Origin: an uncultured Clostridia bacterium
GTDB taxonomy: Bacteria; Bacillota; Clostridia; UBA1381
Direction of reading: 5' to 3'
NCBI GenBank assembly: GCA_934463455.1
Contig: CAKSJU010000115.1
Span: forward strand, 1 to 6,097
Length of the DNA stretch: 6,097 nucleotides
The notes below the pieces were generated by a model. The model was given only the letters and a program-made list of their open reading frames with translations. It did not search any database and was not told where the DNA came from. Positions within the stretch are counted from its first letter, which is position 1; each line of letters opens with the position of its first letter. Positions 5,813-6,097 of the stretch are shown here, in pieces. The position numbers and the translations under genes are program-made.

Positions 5813-5815
5813 AAT

Positions 5816-5855
5816 AAGAACCTCAAGGTTGATAGAAACCTTGAGGTTCTTTTCT
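5816..5855 (+). terminator. Intrinsic terminator of the tRNA operon
   Basis: AAGAACCTCAAGGTT (5816-5830) pairs perfectly over 15 bp with AACCTTGAGGTTCTT (5837-5851) around a 6-nt loop. A T-rich tail, TTTTCTTTTAT, follows. It begins four bases after the tRNA-Gln CCA and is a textbook Rho-independent terminator. Confidence 0.93.
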
Positions 5856-5860
5856 TTTAT

Positions 5861-6026
5861 TTCGGTTTCAAATAAACCTTTTGCCTATGCGGTTTTCGGA
5901 ATACATCGTGTAAAAGTGCTGCTGTGCAATAATGTTTTCCCCTTATCGGCAGCACAATTTTTGTGCTGAAATTGCTTAAAAATATCCGTTTCAATCAAAA
6001 AATGAAACCGTAAAATTTTACCCCGA
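5861..6026. other. Non-coding region with several inverted repeats
   Basis: No convincing gene is visible; the frames are short and lack ribosome binding sites. Inverted repeats are frequent. GTGCTGC (5916-5922) pairs with GCAGCAC (5949-5955). CAGCACAA (5950-5957) pairs with TTGTGCTG (5961-5968) and excludes the first pairing. GTTTCA (5988-5993) pairs with TGAAAC (6003-6008). GTAAAATTTTAC (6010-6021) is a perfect 12-bp palindrome. No T-run follows any of them. The region may be decayed mobile-element sequence or the inner part of the element whose end lies at the right edge. Confidence 0.4.
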
Positions 6027-6081
6027 CCTTTCGTGTCAATTGTTTACCCTTTCGTGTCAACAGTTGGACTTTTCGTGTCAA
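6027..6081 (+). repeat. Three phased direct repeats, possible IS21-like element end
   Basis: The 11-bp core TTTCGTGTCAA occurs without mismatch at 6029-6039, 6050-6060 and 6071-6081, exactly 21 bp apart, with unrelated 10-bp spacers. The first two copies share the longer form CCTTTCGTGTCAA. Read on the other strand the unit is TTGACACGAAA. Multiple short repeats spaced about 20 bp at an element's end are known for IS21-family insertion sequences, where they bind the transposase. The sequence stops at ...TTGTGCA, and IS21-type ends finish in CA. No transposase gene is present in the window. Alternatives are plasmid-type iterons or an operator array. Confidence 0.55.
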
Positions 6082-6097
6082 AGGTATGATTTGTGCA

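Noticed and set aside
5592..5813. 73-codon leftward ORF (starts MAAETGFEPV...)
   Set aside because: It is the complement of the two tRNA genes and their promoter, a well-known source of false predicted proteins with GFEPV-like and GTRLELA-like text.
5873..6018. Leftward open stretch of about 45-50 codons without ATG
   Set aside because: It has no start with a ribosome binding site and no recognisable motif, is bounded closely by stops, and overlaps several hairpins; it is probably chance.
6027..6081. CRISPR array
   Set aside because: The repeats are only 11-13 bp with 10-bp spacers, far too short for CRISPR, and no cas genes are present.

Overview
The window looks like chromosomal DNA from a low-to-moderate GC member of the Clostridia (Firmicutes), perhaps a gut organism. 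The gene order ylxM-ffh-rpsP-khpA, strong AGGAGG-type ribosome binding sites, consensus sigma-A promoters and AT-rich intergenic DNA all point that way. The species cannot be named from this sequence.

Layout, left to right. (1) Bases 1-63 appear to be the last 20 codons of a membrane protein read rightwards. (2) Bases 64-291 form a long control region: a sigma-A promoter with a cre/LacI-type operator core in its spacer, a possible 21-codon leader ORF, and a 17-bp hairpin flanked by a near-perfect 13-bp direct repeat. (3) Bases 292-3081 (+) encode a 929-residue cytoplasmic protein of the GH38 alpha-mannosidase family, most like the MngB type. The position of the canonical catalytic nucleophile and zinc-ligand aspartate is a phenylalanine. 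(4) A nested hairpin with a T-run ends the convergent leftward operon near 3101. (5) Bases 3214-5490 (-) hold the operon ylxM-ffh-rpsP-khpA, covering SRP-dependent membrane targeting, a ribosomal protein and an RNA chaperone. It starts from a clear promoter at 5535-5563. The usual downstream partners rimM-trmD-rplS are absent from this position. (6) A divergent perfect-consensus promoter drives tRNA-Leu(GAG) and tRNA-Gln(CTG), closed by a strong intrinsic terminator at 5816-5855. (7) Bases 5861-6097 contain no convincing gene. They hold hairpins and, at the right edge, three copies of TTTCGTGTCAA spaced exactly 21 bp apart, probably the end of an IS21-like element or another protein-binding array.

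The leftward operon is housekeeping: YlxM and Ffh serve the signal recognition particle, S16 is part of the 30S subunit, and KhpA is an RNA-binding partner. The GH38 gene is an accessory carbohydrate gene with its own, apparently sugar-responsive, control region. The most unusual signals are the altered GH38 active site, the structured GH38 leader, and the phased repeats at the right edge. I see no evidence of a wholly new multi-gene system.
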